From assembly GCF_017163705.1 (NCBI RefSeq), contig NZ_JAFIWB010000001.1:588139-652138 (forward strand): a stretch of 64,000 nt of DNA, in the 5' to 3' direction. Shown one piece after another: positions 1 through 8,078 of the stretch; within the stretch, counting starts at the first letter, position 1, and each line of letters opens with the position of its first letter. The DNA is from Xanthomonas bonasiae (GTDB lineage Bacteria > Pseudomonadota > Gammaproteobacteria > Xanthomonadales > Xanthomonadaceae). The notes beneath the pieces were generated by a model. The model was not told where the DNA came from. It saw only the letters and a program-made list of their open reading frames with translations, and searched no databases. The translations under genes were made by a program, and so were the position numbers.

Positions 1-187
1 CACCAGCAAGACCCCGCCCCCGACCGCCAAGACCGCACGCAGCGGCGCCGGCGACAAGGCGCAGAAAGGCCTCAGCCGCGAGCGTATCGAGGCCGACATG
101 GCCGCGTTCCGCAAGGCCGGCGGCCGCGTCGAAGTGCTCGGCACCACCCGCGTGCTGAAGAAAGTCGACGAAGCCGAAGCCGGCTGA
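1..187 (+). CDS. C-terminal fragment of an unrecognised protein
   Basis: An open frame enters from the left edge (codons from base 2) and closes at TGA 185-187, giving the last 61 residues of a longer protein. The tail is rich in Lys, Arg and Ala: a Thr/Pro/Lys-rich stretch, then a charged helix-like segment with RERIEADMAAF and a short VEVLGTTRVLKK strand-like part. Third-position G/C bias matches the neighbours, so it is probably coding. I do not recognise a family and most of the gene lies outside the window. The next gene starts about 100 bases downstream on the same strand. Confidence 0.5.
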   Translation, partial: TSKTPPPTAKTARSGAGDKAQKGLSRERIEADMAAFRKAGGRVEVLGTTRVLKKVDEAEAG

Positions 188-284
188 GCCGGCGCGCTGC
201 GGCAGCGCCGCAGCCGATGTCGGCGCCGTCTTCACGGCGCCGGCCGATAATCCAGGCCTCTTCGCTGCGGTAGACGCACGTAGC

Positions 285-1079
285 ATGCTCCTGCGATCCC
301 TCTCCGCTGAACTGGGCCAGCCGGCCTGCGGCAATTGCCGCGATGGCGAACCGCTCGACTTCGGCATCCGCATGGCGTTCCAGCCGATCGTCGATGCGCG
401 CGCGCGCACGATCTACGCCTACGAGGCGCTGGTCCGCGGCGAGGACGGCAGCGGCGCGGCCGCGGTGTTGGCGCGGGTCGGCCCGCAGCAGCTGTACCGC
501 TTCGACCAGACCTGCCGGGTGCAGGCGATCGCCACCGCGGCGCGGCTGGGCCTGCGCACCCGGCTGTCGATCAATTTCATTCCCAATGCGGTCTACGAAC
601 CGGCGACCTGCATCCGCCTGACCCTGGCCGCGGCCGAGCGCTACGGCGTGCCGACCGGCGATCTGATCTTCGAGATGAGCGAGTCCGAGCACATCCGCGA
701 TCTCAGCAAGGTGGTGCGGATCCTGCGCGACTACGCGCAGCGCGGATTCCTCACCGCGATCGACGATTTCGGTGCCGGTCACTCCGGGCTCAACCTGCTC
801 GCCAATTTCCAGCCGCATCTGCTCAAGCTGGACATGGCCCTGATCCGCGACATCGATACCAGCGCGCCGCGCCGGCATATCGTCGCCGGCATCGTCGGCA
901 TGGCGGCCGCACTGGGTTGCCAGGTGCTTGCCGAGGGCGTGGAAACGCCCGCCGAATACCGCGCGCTGCGCGCGTTGGGCATCGACCTGTACCAGGGTTT
1001 CCTGTTCGCGATGCCTGCGCTGGAGGCGCTGCCGGAGATCCCTGCGGAACGCTGGGCCAGCCTGGAACAGGCCGCCTGA
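285..1079 (+). CDS. EAL-domain cyclic-di-GMP phosphodiesterase
   Basis: A 264-residue cytoplasmic protein that is almost entirely one EAL domain (about 27-255), predicted to hydrolyse c-di-GMP to pGpG. All residues expected of an active enzyme are present: the EAL signature with Glu47, Asn97 (SINFIP), Glu130 (FEMSES), Asp160-Asp161 (IDDFGAG), Lys181 (KLDM), Glu218 (AEGVET) and Gln237 (YQGFLF). There is no sensor domain and no membrane segment; the first 25 residues hold a CGNC pair that could bind metal or form a disulfide, but that is only a guess. The start at 285 is the first Met giving a full N-terminus. It stands alone, followed 120 bases later by the MscS-like gene. Confidence 0.9.
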   Translation: MLLRSLSAELGQPACGNCRDGEPLDFGIRMAFQPIVDARARTIYAYEALVRGEDGSGAAAVLARVGPQQLYRFDQTCRVQAIATAARLGLRTRLSINFIPNAVYEPATCIRLTLAAAERYGVPTGDLIFEMSESEHIRDLSKVVRILRDYAQRGFLTAIDDFGAGHSGLNLLANFQPHLLKLDMALIRDIDTSAPRRHIVAGIVGMAAALGCQVLAEGVETPAEYRALRALGIDLYQGFLFAMPALEALPEIPAERWASLEQAA

Positions 1080-1211
1080 GCGACGCCCGGCCGCGCGCCT
1101 GCGCTGCAGCGTCGGCGTGGCGGCGATGGCGCCGGCCGGACGCCATCCGCACTTGCCCGATGCGGCGACGATTGCGACCATCGCGCCTCCCCCGCCATGC
1201 CGAACCCGCCG

Positions 1212-1790
1212 ATGTCCTCGCTGCACACCATGCTGCCACCCTGGGCCCACCGCTGGCTGGACCTGATCGTGCCGAGCGCGCAGATCGCGCTGATCGTGCT
1301 CGGCGCATGGCTGTTGCGCACCCTGCTGCGGCGGTTGGTGCGGCGACTGAGCGAACACCACGCGCTGCCGCCCGAACTGACGATGCTGGCGCGCCGCGGC
1401 AGCGGCTTCGTGATCTACAGCACGGCGCTGCTGCTGATCCTGGACCGGCTCGGCGTGTCCGGCACGGTGCTGTGGACCGCGTTCACCGGCTTCGCCGCAG
1501 TGGCGGCGGTGGCGTTCTTCGCGGCCTGGAGCGTGCTGTCGAACATCTTCTGCACGCTGCTGATCTTCGCCACGCGGCCGTTCCGCCTGCACGACCACAT
1601 CGAACTGCTCGAGAACGGCGAAAAGCCCGGACTCAAGGGCCAGGTGGTGGACATCAACCTGATTTACACCACGCTGCGCGAGAACCGCGACGACGATGGC
1701 GACAGCGTGCTGCAGATTCCCAACAGCCTGTTCTTCCAGCGCAGCACGCGGCGCTGGCGCGGCCACCCGGTGCCGCCGGGACTCGGCTAG
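1212..1790 (+). CDS. Short MscS-family mechanosensitive channel
   Basis: A 192-residue inner-membrane protein of the small-conductance mechanosensitive channel family. Three hydrophobic segments are visible (about residues 13-35, 63-82 and 86-118). The last is the Ala/Gly/Val-rich pore helix, which runs into the conserved beta-domain start (ATRPFRLHDHIEL). The protein stops soon after the IPNSLFF motif, so it lacks the alpha/beta cytoplasmic vestibule found in full-length MscS of about 286 residues. A Met five codons upstream (1197) is an alternative start. Family membership is clear. Whether so short a protein gates alone is unknown. Confidence 0.85.
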   Translation: MSSLHTMLPPWAHRWLDLIVPSAQIALIVLGAWLLRTLLRRLVRRLSEHHALPPELTMLARRGSGFVIYSTALLLILDRLGVSGTVLWTAFTGFAAVAAVAFFAAWSVLSNIFCTLLIFATRPFRLHDHIELLENGEKPGLKGQVVDINLIYTTLRENRDDDGDSVLQIPNSLFFQRSTRRWRGHPVPPGLG

Positions 1791-1894
1791 CGCGCAAGCG
1801 CACGTCCTAACAAGACACTGATCGCACGAGCGGTATCGTGCCTGGCTCGTGCGCCGCCGCATCGCGGCACGCGCCCCCAACGACAAGGTGCCCC

Positions 1895-2167
1895 ATGGAA
1901 CAACCCGTCCACCCGTTCGCCGAGCTGTTCGCCCAGTTGGGCCTGCCCAATAGCGAAACCGAGATCCGCCAGTTCATCGGCCGCCATTCGCCGCTGCCGG
2001 ACACGATGCGGCTGGAAGAAGCGCCGTTCTGGACGCCGGCCCAGGCGCAGTTGCTGCGCGAGGAACGCATCGACGACGCCGACTGGGCGATGGTGGTCGA
2101 TCAACTCAACATCGCGCTGCACTCGCGGCCGGTACCGCCGGTCAGCAACGCCGCCAACGACGACTGA
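1895..2167 (+). CDS. DUF2789 family protein
   Basis: A 90-residue cytoplasmic protein recognised as DUF2789 by its characteristic start (MEQPVHPFAELFAQLGLP) and the FIGRHSPLPD and FWTPAQAQLLREE blocks. The family is common in Pseudomonas and Xanthomonas and has no established function; the predicted fold is all-helical. The frame is open further upstream, but the family's conserved N-terminus begins at this Met. It converges tail to tail with the zinc-finger gene on the other strand, leaving only 6 bases between stops. Confidence 0.85.
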   Translation: MEQPVHPFAELFAQLGLPNSETEIRQFIGRHSPLPDTMRLEEAPFWTPAQAQLLREERIDDADWAMVVDQLNIALHSRPVPPVSNAANDD

Positions 2168-2173
2168 GTCGCC

Positions 2174-2440
2174 TCAGCGCAGCTGGCTGTCCTTGCTGCC
2201 GCGGCGGTTGTAGCCGCTGTGCTCGTGCCGTTCGTGGTCGTGCGCTTCCTGGCAGGCCACGCACAGGCGCACGCCGGGCACCGCCTTGCGCCGCGCCTCG
2301 GGAATCGGCGCATCGCAGGCTTCGCAGTGCTCCAGGCTCGGGCCCTGCGGCAGCTGGCTGCGCGCACGCTTGATCGCATCTTCGACGGTGGCGTCGATCT
2401 GGTCCTGCACCGCGCCGTCGTTTGCCCACCCTGTGGCCAT
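2174..2440 (-). CDS. DksA/TraR-family C4 zinc-finger protein
   Basis: An 88-residue protein with the DksA/TraR zinc finger: Cys39 and Cys42 (CEACDAPI), Cys60 and Cys63 (CVACQ), preceded by a short helix (DATVEDAIKRAR). It resembles the small E. coli YbiI type, which lacks the long DksA coiled coil. Family knowledge suggests possible binding in the RNA polymerase secondary channel, but the role of the short members is not established. The C-terminus is basic and polar. It sits between DUF2789 (convergent) and the LysR gene (same strand, about 175 bases upstream). Confidence 0.85.
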   Translation of the reverse strand: MATGWANDGAVQDQIDATVEDAIKRARSQLPQGPSLEHCEACDAPIPEARRKAVPGVRLCVACQEAHDHERHEHSGYNRRGSKDSQLR

Positions 2441-2481
2441 CGCCGTCTCCTGCTGTGTCGCCTGTTTCCGATGATGCGGCC

Positions 2482-2509
2482 GGCGCCCGCCAATGCAATG
2501 GCAGGCGCC
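2482..2509. other. Inverted repeat hairpin
   Basis: An 11-base stem with one mismatch (ggcgcccgcca / tggcaggcgcc) and a 6-base loop, between the LysR stop and the zinc-finger gene start. There is no T-run on either side, so it is not a canonical terminator. A related stem containing aatggcaggcgcc recurs at 24275-24294, suggesting a dispersed small palindrome. Confidence 0.4.
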
Positions 2510-2614
2510 TTCACATTGCTTGGGGATTCAGTCGCGACCCCGACGCGGCAAAGCCGGCCACTGCACCGATGCCGGGAACCCGCGCGTATCGCGCAATGGA
2601 TCCGTAGCGCAAGA

Positions 2615-3547
2615 TCAGGCGTCCCGGTTCCCGAGTCCCGGCTCGCGCCCAGCCAGAAACCGCTGCAACCGCGGCACCACGAAATCCAGGAACACGCGCA
2701 CGCGCTGCGGCAAGCGCGGGCCGCCGCGATAGAGCGCATGGATCTCCTCGGTATCGCCTTCCACCGCTTCCTGCAGCACTTCCACCAGGCGGCCCGCGGC
2801 CAGATCGTCGCGCACGTGATAATCGCCCAGCCGCGCCAGGCCGATGCCGGCGACGGCCATGCGCCGCACCGTTTCGCCGTTGTTGGCGAGCAGCGCGCCC
2901 TGCACCGTGCGATCGACGATGCGGCCGCTGTGCGCGAGCGGCCACACCGGTGCGGCGCGACGGAAATTGAAGCCCAGGCAGCTGTGCCGCGACAGCGCGT
3001 CGATGCTGCGCGGCGTGCCGTGGCGCGCCAGATAGGCCGGCGCGGCGACGATCTTGCGCCGCGCCACGCCGACATGCCGCGCCATCATGCTCGAATCCTG
3101 CAAGGCGCCGACGCGGAACGCGACGTCGGTGCGATCCAGGTACAGATCGACCATCTCGTCGGACAGCGAAAGATCGACCACGATCTGCGGATGCGCCTGC
3201 CAGAACGCCGGCAGCATCGGCTCCAGGCCGAGAATGCCGAACGCCACCGACGCATTCACCCGCACGCTGCCGCCGGCGCTGGCCGCGCCGCGGCCGAGGT
3301 CGCGCTCCACGTCGTCGAGTTCGGCGAGCAGCGACAGGCTGCGCTCGTAGTAGACCTGGCCTTCGGCGGTCAGCGACAGGCGCCGGGTCGAACGCTCCAG
3401 CAGGCGCACGCCAAGACGGGTCTCGACGCGGCCGATCAGCTTGCTGACCGTGGACGGCGTCATGCGCAGCAGGCGTGCCGCCGCAGAGAAACTGCCGGCA
3501 TCCACGACCCGCAGGAACACCTGCATTTCGCCGGCGCGATTGTCCAT
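2615..3547 (-). CDS. LysR-type transcriptional regulator, CrgA-like
   Basis: A 310-residue LysR regulator: winged HTH at about 1-60 (GSFSAAARLLRMTPSTVSKLI), linker helix, then a substrate-binding domain from about 90 to 295. Phrases such as VNASVAFG and a C-terminal FLDFVVPRLQRFL are usual in the CrgA/AaeR-like group that controls neighbouring oxidoreductase genes. The start is taken at MDNRAGEMQVF, because LysR proteins begin just before this helix; a Met nine codons upstream is possible. It is divergent from the SDR gene with an inverted repeat between them, so SDR control plus autoregulation is likely. The last residues (EPGLGNRDA) are read from a gggactcggg mosaic repeat rather than family sequence. 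Confidence 0.9.
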   Translation of the reverse strand: MDNRAGEMQVFLRVVDAGSFSAAARLLRMTPSTVSKLIGRVETRLGVRLLERSTRRLSLTAEGQVYYERSLSLLAELDDVERDLGRGAASAGGSVRVNASVAFGILGLEPMLPAFWQAHPQIVVDLSLSDEMVDLYLDRTDVAFRVGALQDSSMMARHVGVARRKIVAAPAYLARHGTPRSIDALSRHSCLGFNFRRAAPVWPLAHSGRIVDRTVQGALLANNGETVRRMAVAGIGLARLGDYHVRDDLAAGRLVEVLQEAVEGDTEEIHALYRGGPRLPQRVRVFLDFVVPRLQRFLAGREPGLGNRDA

Positions 3548-3557
3548 TGCGACCAAC

Positions 3558-3576
3558 CTGTGAATTCGCTTCACAG
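3558..3576. promoter_or_regulatory. Candidate LysR operator
   Basis: A perfect 7+7 inverted repeat, CTGTGAA-ttcgc-TTCACAG, which also contains the T-N11-A core of LysR boxes. It lies 10 bases upstream of the LysR start codon in the divergent LysR/SDR intergenic region, the standard position for autorepression and activation of the neighbour. Confidence 0.6.
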
Positions 3577-3591
3577 ATCATAGGCGTGCGC

Positions 3592-3611
3592 GGCGGATTA
3601 TCAAATCCGCC
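3592..3611. promoter_or_regulatory. Second inverted repeat in the LysR/SDR intergenic region
   Basis: Stem ggcggatt / aatccgcc with an atca loop, 16 bases beyond the candidate LysR operator and about 205 bases before the SDR start. It could be a second regulator site, part of the promoter or a leader hairpin; the sequence does not decide. Confidence 0.3.
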
Positions 3612-3817
3612 GCCGCGGCCTATCGTGGCGCTTCCGACCGAACCGCAAGCCCGCGCTCTCCATCAGCGCAGCATCGAAACCCGGACGAACAGCGCGGCCA
3701 CGCCTGGCGGCAGCACGATGCCGGACCCGCGCGCGCAGCGCCCGCCGCACCCCACCTTTTCCGCCGGATGCGGCCAGCGCCGCACCGCTTCCCTCTCTCT
3801 CACCGAAGGATGACCTC

Positions 3818-4597
3818 ATGGATCTGCAACTCGACGGCAAGACCGTTCTCGTCACCGGCGCCACCGCCGGCATCGGCCTGGCCATCGCCCGCACGCTCGC
3901 CGCCGAAGGCGCCGAGCTGATCATCTGTGGCCGCAACCAGGCCAATCTGGACACTGCCGCCGCCAGCATCGGCGGCAACGTGCGCAGCGTGCTGGCCGAC
4001 CCGGCAACCGCGCAAGGCGCCGCGGCGCTCACCGCCGCGCTGCCGCAGGTCGACGTGCTGGTCAACAACCTGGGCATCTACGAATCCAAGGAATTCGGCG
4101 AGATCAGCGACGCGGACTGGCTGCGCTTCTTCGAAGTCAACGTCCTGAGCGGCGCGCGCCTGGCCCGGCATTACCTGCCCGGCATGCTGGCGCGCGACTG
4201 GGGCCGGATCATCTTCATCTCCAGCGAAAGCGCGGTCCTGGTCCCACCCAACATGATCCATTACGGCATGACCAAGACCGCGCAGCTGGCCATTTCGCGC
4301 GGCCTGGCGGCGACCACCAAGGGCACCCGCGTCACCGTCAATGCGGTGCTGCCCGGCACCACGCGCTCGGCCGGCATCGAGGAGTTCATGCGCAGCGTCG
4401 CCAGCGATCCGGACATGCCGCCCGAGGCGATGGAGCGCGAGTATTTCGCCAAGGAACGCGCCAGCTCGCTGATCCAGCGCATGATCGAGCCCGAAGAGGT
4501 CGCCAGCCTGGTCGCTTACGTGGCGAGTCCGCTGTCGGCGGCAACCAATGGCGCGGCGCTGCGCGTGGATGGCGGCATCACTCCGACCATCGTGTGA
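3818..4597 (+). CDS. SDR-family NAD(P)-dependent oxidoreductase
   Basis: A 259-residue classical short-chain dehydrogenase/reductase. The Rossmann glycine motif TGATAGIG is at 13-20, NNLG at 83-86, the catalytic Ser in ISSES near 135, and the Tyr149-Lys153 pair in YGMTK. The C-terminal RVDGGITPTIV is usual for 3-oxoacyl-ACP-reductase-like SDRs. The substrate cannot be told from sequence. The start is supported by gaagga seven bases upstream. The gene is divergent from the LysR regulator that probably controls it, an arrangement common for inducible SDRs. Confidence 0.9.
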   Translation: MDLQLDGKTVLVTGATAGIGLAIARTLAAEGAELIICGRNQANLDTAAASIGGNVRSVLADPATAQGAAALTAALPQVDVLVNNLGIYESKEFGEISDADWLRFFEVNVLSGARLARHYLPGMLARDWGRIIFISSESAVLVPPNMIHYGMTKTAQLAISRGLAATTKGTRVTVNAVLPGTTRSAGIEEFMRSVASDPDMPPEAMEREYFAKERASSLIQRMIEPEEVASLVAYVASPLSAATNGAALRVDGGITPTIV

Positions 4598-4769
4598 GCC
4601 GCGGCGCGACGTGCGCGCAGCGGCAATGAATCGATCCGTATCGCCGCCACGTTCATGGGCGAGATCCGATGCGGCCATTCCAATACGCCGCGCGGCGCAT
4701 CGTGTCCGCGCACGCCGCACGCCGTTTTTCGCGCACGCCGAGGGGTGTCGAGCGTGGCGGTGCCGGCGG

Positions 4770-5306
4770 CTACCAGATCAGGTCGTCCGGCACCTGGAAG
4801 CGGCTGTAGTACGCGTCGTCCTCGTCGCTGGCTGCCGGCGCGGCCTGGGTGGTGTCGAGCACGATCGCGGCGGGATCGCGGCTGGCCACCTTTTCCACCA
4901 CCGCGCGCGGAATCGGCGCATAGCCGGCATCCAGCCGCGCGATCACCGCCGCGCCGCTGATCAGCTGCGCGCGCAAGGCCGCGTCGACGCGCAAGCGCTG
5001 GATCTTGCCGGCGTCGGTGAAGTGGTAGTCGATCTCGCCATCGGCCTTGAGCTTGTGGCTGTCGACGAGTTGCCGCGCCTGCGCGCGCTGTTCCTGCGCG
5101 CGCACCTGCGCATTGCGCTCGGCGGCCAGCGCGCGGTCGCGCTCCACCCGTTCCAGCCGCAGCCGCTCGCTCTCCAGCTGCTCGGCGCTGGGCGGCGGCG
5201 GCGCCTTGCCATGGCGCGCCTTGGCCTGCTCGCGCGCGACCTGCGCCACCTGGTTCTTCTTCACCAGGCCGGCCTTGAGCAGTTGTTCCTGCAGGGGATT
5301 GCGCAT
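4770..5306 (-). CDS. DUF2058 family protein
   Basis: A 178-residue protein of the DUF2058 (YaiL-like) family: conserved N-terminus MRNPLQEQLLKAGLVKKNQ, a strongly charged predicted coiled coil (about 35-95), then the IDYHFTDAGKIQRLRVDA block and a C-terminal YYSRFQVPDDLIW. Some family members have been called nucleoprotein- or polysaccharide-related, but no function is established. It is predicted soluble, with no signal peptide. It is transcribed divergently from the metallopeptidase gene, 124 bases away. Confidence 0.85.
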   Translation of the reverse strand: MRNPLQEQLLKAGLVKKNQVAQVAREQAKARHGKAPPPPSAEQLESERLRLERVERDRALAAERNAQVRAQEQRAQARQLVDSHKLKADGEIDYHFTDAGKIQRLRVDAALRAQLISGAAVIARLDAGYAPIPRAVVEKVASRDPAAIVLDTTQAAPAASDEDDAYYSRFQVPDDLIW

Positions 5307-5430
5307 CGGGAAAATCCAGTCGATCCAAGACGTTGGCCGCTATCTTACCCGCTGCGGCAGACCCCTGGCCGCGACTGCGCGGCGGCGGCCACCGCTCGTG
5401 CCGGCGGCCATGGCGCGCTATCGTGGCGCC

Positions 5431-5937
5431 ATGCAAGCGCTGAAATACCTCGTCGGCTATCCGCCGCATGTGCAGGACCAGGTCCGCGAACTGATCGCGC
5501 GCGATCGCCTCGGCGAATGGCTGCGCAAGCGCTACGACACGCCCAATCCGGTCCGCAACGACCGCCAGCTGTACGACTACACGCTGGCGTTGAAGGACCG
5601 CCACATGCGCAGCTCCGAGCCGCTGCACAAGGTCATCTACGACAACCGGCTGCAGGCGGTGAAGCACGCACTGGGCACCCACACCAGCGTCTCGCGGGTG
5701 CAGGGCAGCCGGCTCAAGGCCAGCCGCGAGATCCGCATCGCCGGCGTGTTCCGCGACGCGCCGGCGGCGTTTCTGCAGATGATCGTGGCGCACGAACTGG
5801 CGCATCTGAAGGAAAGCGCGCACAACAAGCCGTTCTACCAGCTGTGCACGCACATGGCGCCGGACTACCACCAGCTGGAATTCGACCTGCGCCTGTACCT
5901 GACCCAGCTCGACCTCGCCGGTACCGCGGACCGCTGA
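5431..5937 (+). CDS. YgjP-like zinc metallopeptidase
   Basis: A 168-residue protein with the gluzincin-like signature HELAHLKESAHNKPFY near residues 120-135: HExxH followed by a third His, as in the YgjP/DUF45 family of small metalloproteins. Family knowledge supports zinc binding and probable peptidase activity; no substrate is known. There is no signal peptide, so it is cytoplasmic. The start at 5431 gives the conserved MQALKYL beginning; a Met seven codons upstream (5410, MARYRGA) is equally possible because no ribosome site decides between them. The RluF-like gene follows 70 bases downstream on the same strand. Confidence 0.8.
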   Translation: MQALKYLVGYPPHVQDQVRELIARDRLGEWLRKRYDTPNPVRNDRQLYDYTLALKDRHMRSSEPLHKVIYDNRLQAVKHALGTHTSVSRVQGSRLKASREIRIAGVFRDAPAAFLQMIVAHELAHLKESAHNKPFYQLCTHMAPDYHQLEFDLRLYLTQLDLAGTADR

Positions 5938-6007
5938 GCGTCGCCGCGCATGGCAGCGCGGCGACGGCTGCACGTACACTGCCCTGCCCTGATCGCCGAG
6001 CCATTCG

Positions 6008-6718
6008 ATGTCCGCCCCTACCCGCCTCGACAAATACGTGGCCGCCATGCTGCCGTGCTCGCGCAGCGAAGCGCAGCAGTACATCGAGGGCGGCTGGGTC
6101 AGCGTGGACGGCGTGGTGGTCGAGGAACCGCAGGCGGCGGTGACCACGCAGCAGGTGACCCTGGCCGCCGACGCGCAACTGGGCGCGGTCGAGCCGGCCA
6201 CCCTGCTGCTGCACAAGCCGGCCGGGCTGGGCCTGGACGCCGCCCTGGCCCTGGTCACGCCGGCTACGCGCAGCGGCCTGGACATGGCCGACGTGCGCGT
6301 GCTGAAACGCCACTTCCTGCGCCTGAACGCGCCGCTGCCGCTGGAAGACGCCGCCAGCGGTCTGCTGGTGCTGAGCCAGGATGGCCGCGTGCTGCGCCGC
6401 CTGACCGAGGACGCGACCTCGATCGAACAGGAATTCGTGGTCGAGGTGCGCGGCGAACTGCGGCCCTACGGCATGTTGCGGCTGGCGCACGGCCTGGTCT
6501 ACCGGCAGCGCAGCCTGCCGCCGTGCAAGGTCAGCTGGCAGAACGAGGACCGCCTGCGCTTCGCGATCAAGCACGTGCAGCCCGGGCAGCTGCAGCACAT
6601 GTGTGCCGAGGTCGGGCTGGAAGCGATCAGCCTGCGGCGCCTGCGCGTGGGCCGCATTCCGTTGGGCAAGCTGGCACCGGGCGAATGGCGTTATCTGCCC
6701 GGCGGCGAGCGCTTCTGA
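6008..6718 (+). CDS. RluF-like S4/pseudouridine synthase-fold protein, atypical catalytic site
   Basis: A 236-residue protein with an N-terminal S4 RNA-binding domain (about 5-55, LDKYVAAMLPCSRSEAQQYIEGGWV) followed by the RsuA/RluF-type synthase fold (LLLHKPAG at 67-73, and VKRIR-like LRRLRVGRIPLGKL near the end). In active pseudouridine synthases the motif RLDxxxxGLL carries the essential Asp. Here the aligned stretch is PLEDAASGLL (111-120), which puts Glu113 at the catalytic position and loses the preceding Arg. I recall similar sequences in Pseudomonas relatives, so this looks like a conserved divergent subfamily rather than a sequencing error. RNA binding is likely; pseudouridylation is uncertain. 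Confidence 0.75.
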   Translation: MSAPTRLDKYVAAMLPCSRSEAQQYIEGGWVSVDGVVVEEPQAAVTTQQVTLAADAQLGAVEPATLLLHKPAGLGLDAALALVTPATRSGLDMADVRVLKRHFLRLNAPLPLEDAASGLLVLSQDGRVLRRLTEDATSIEQEFVVEVRGELRPYGMLRLAHGLVYRQRSLPPCKVSWQNEDRLRFAIKHVQPGQLQHMCAEVGLEAISLRRLRVGRIPLGKLAPGEWRYLPGGERF

Positions 6719-6877
6719 GCGGCGGCGGCCGGAACCGGTGACGCGCCGACGCACGGCGCACGCAGCCGTGCCGGCGCGCACAATCGAGCCTGGCGGCGCG
6801 AAGTCCCCCTGCCTTGCGGCCTATTGCGCGCGTCGCGACTGGCGGCCGACACTCGCCGCGGGCAAAAGGGGACACGC

Positions 6878-7969
6878 ATGATCGCAACGATTCTGGCCGC
6901 GGCACTGGCCGTGGCGCCGACCGATGCCGCGGTGGCGCAAGCCGACCTGCAGTTCGCCGCCGCGCGCATCGCCGCCGATCATCCGGGCCTGGCCCCCGGC
7001 GCGGATCCGACACTGGCCGCGCAGGCGCGGCAGGCGGCGAGCGCGGCGCAGGCCCAGGCGCGGCGCATCGTCGATCGTGCCGGCTATGCCCGGGTCATGC
7101 AGGCCTATGTCGCCTCGTTCGGCGATCCGCATGTCGCGATCGAACTGGCCTCGCCCGACACCACCGCCGCGAGCGCGACCGCACCCGACACCGCCGCGCA
7201 GGGCGCATTCGAACGCCTCACGCCGACGGCCTGGAAACTGACCCTGCCGACCTTCTATGCCGGCGATCCCGGCTTCGAAACGACGCAGGCCGCGATCGCC
7301 GCGGCGGCGGACGCGCTGCGCCAGCGCACGCCCGCATTGCTGGTGCTGGACCTGCGCGGCAACGGCGGCGGCGCCGCGGCGCCCGGCGACGCGGTGCTGG
7401 CCGCGATCTGGGGCGAGCAGGCGCTGCCCGCGCTGGACCGCCGCCGCGCCAGCGCCTCGCTGTGGCGGGTCTCCGACGGCGTGATCGACAACCTGCAGAC
7501 GCGCCGCGCGCGGATCGCCGTGCGCTATCCGCAGGAACTGCCCGGCTTCGACCGCTTGCTGGACGGCCTGCGCGCGGCGCAACGCCAGGGAGAGGCGCTG
7601 TTTCGCGACCCGCTGCCGAGCGCGGCCGGCGGCACCCCGCCGCGCGGCGGCCCGGCACGCATCGTCGCGATCACCGACGGCGCCTGCATCAGCGCCTGCC
7701 TGGATTTCACGGACCGGCTGCTGGAAGGTCCCGGCGTGGAGCAGGTCGGCCAGCCGACCGGCGCCGACACGCTCTACACCGAAGTGGAAAGCGTGCCGCT
7801 GCCGAGCGGCCGCGCGACGTTGCTGCTGCCGATGCAGCGCCTGGAGGGGCGCCAGCGCGGCGCGATGCAGGCCTATGCGCCGCATGTGTACCTCGCCGAC
7901 GACGCGGCGGTGAGCGCCTGGCTGCGCCGCGAAGTGGCCGCGGTGTCGCCCGCCAACGGCGCGCCCTAG
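6878..7969 (+). CDS. S41-family peptidase-like exported protein
   Basis: A 363-residue protein with a short hydrophobic N-terminus (IATILAAALAVAPTDAAVAQ) that looks like a Sec signal. The body has the tail-specific-protease/S41 layout: LVLDLRGNGGG near residues 155-165 and the nucleophile region ITDGACISACLDF with Ser at about 272. Many S41 proteins carry a PDZ domain; none is evident here, and the Lys partner of the Ser-Lys dyad is not obvious, so activity is not certain. The start at 6878 follows aaaagggga. It stands alone, with the GDSL gene convergent downstream. Confidence 0.8.
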   Translation: MIATILAAALAVAPTDAAVAQADLQFAAARIAADHPGLAPGADPTLAAQARQAASAAQAQARRIVDRAGYARVMQAYVASFGDPHVAIELASPDTTAASATAPDTAAQGAFERLTPTAWKLTLPTFYAGDPGFETTQAAIAAAADALRQRTPALLVLDLRGNGGGAAAPGDAVLAAIWGEQALPALDRRRASASLWRVSDGVIDNLQTRRARIAVRYPQELPGFDRLLDGLRAAQRQGEALFRDPLPSAAGGTPPRGGPARIVAITDGACISACLDFTDRLLEGPGVEQVGQPTGADTLYTEVESVPLPSGRATLLLPMQRLEGRQRGAMQAYAPHVYLADDAAVSAWLRREVAAVSPANGAP

Positions 7970-8078
7970 CACCTTCGCGCGATCGCGATCGGCTGATCCG
8001 GCTGCGCCGAATGCCTGGCCGCGGCAGCGCTCAAGGCGCGTCATCACTCCACAAGCAGGTGCTGTGGAGTTACACGCC

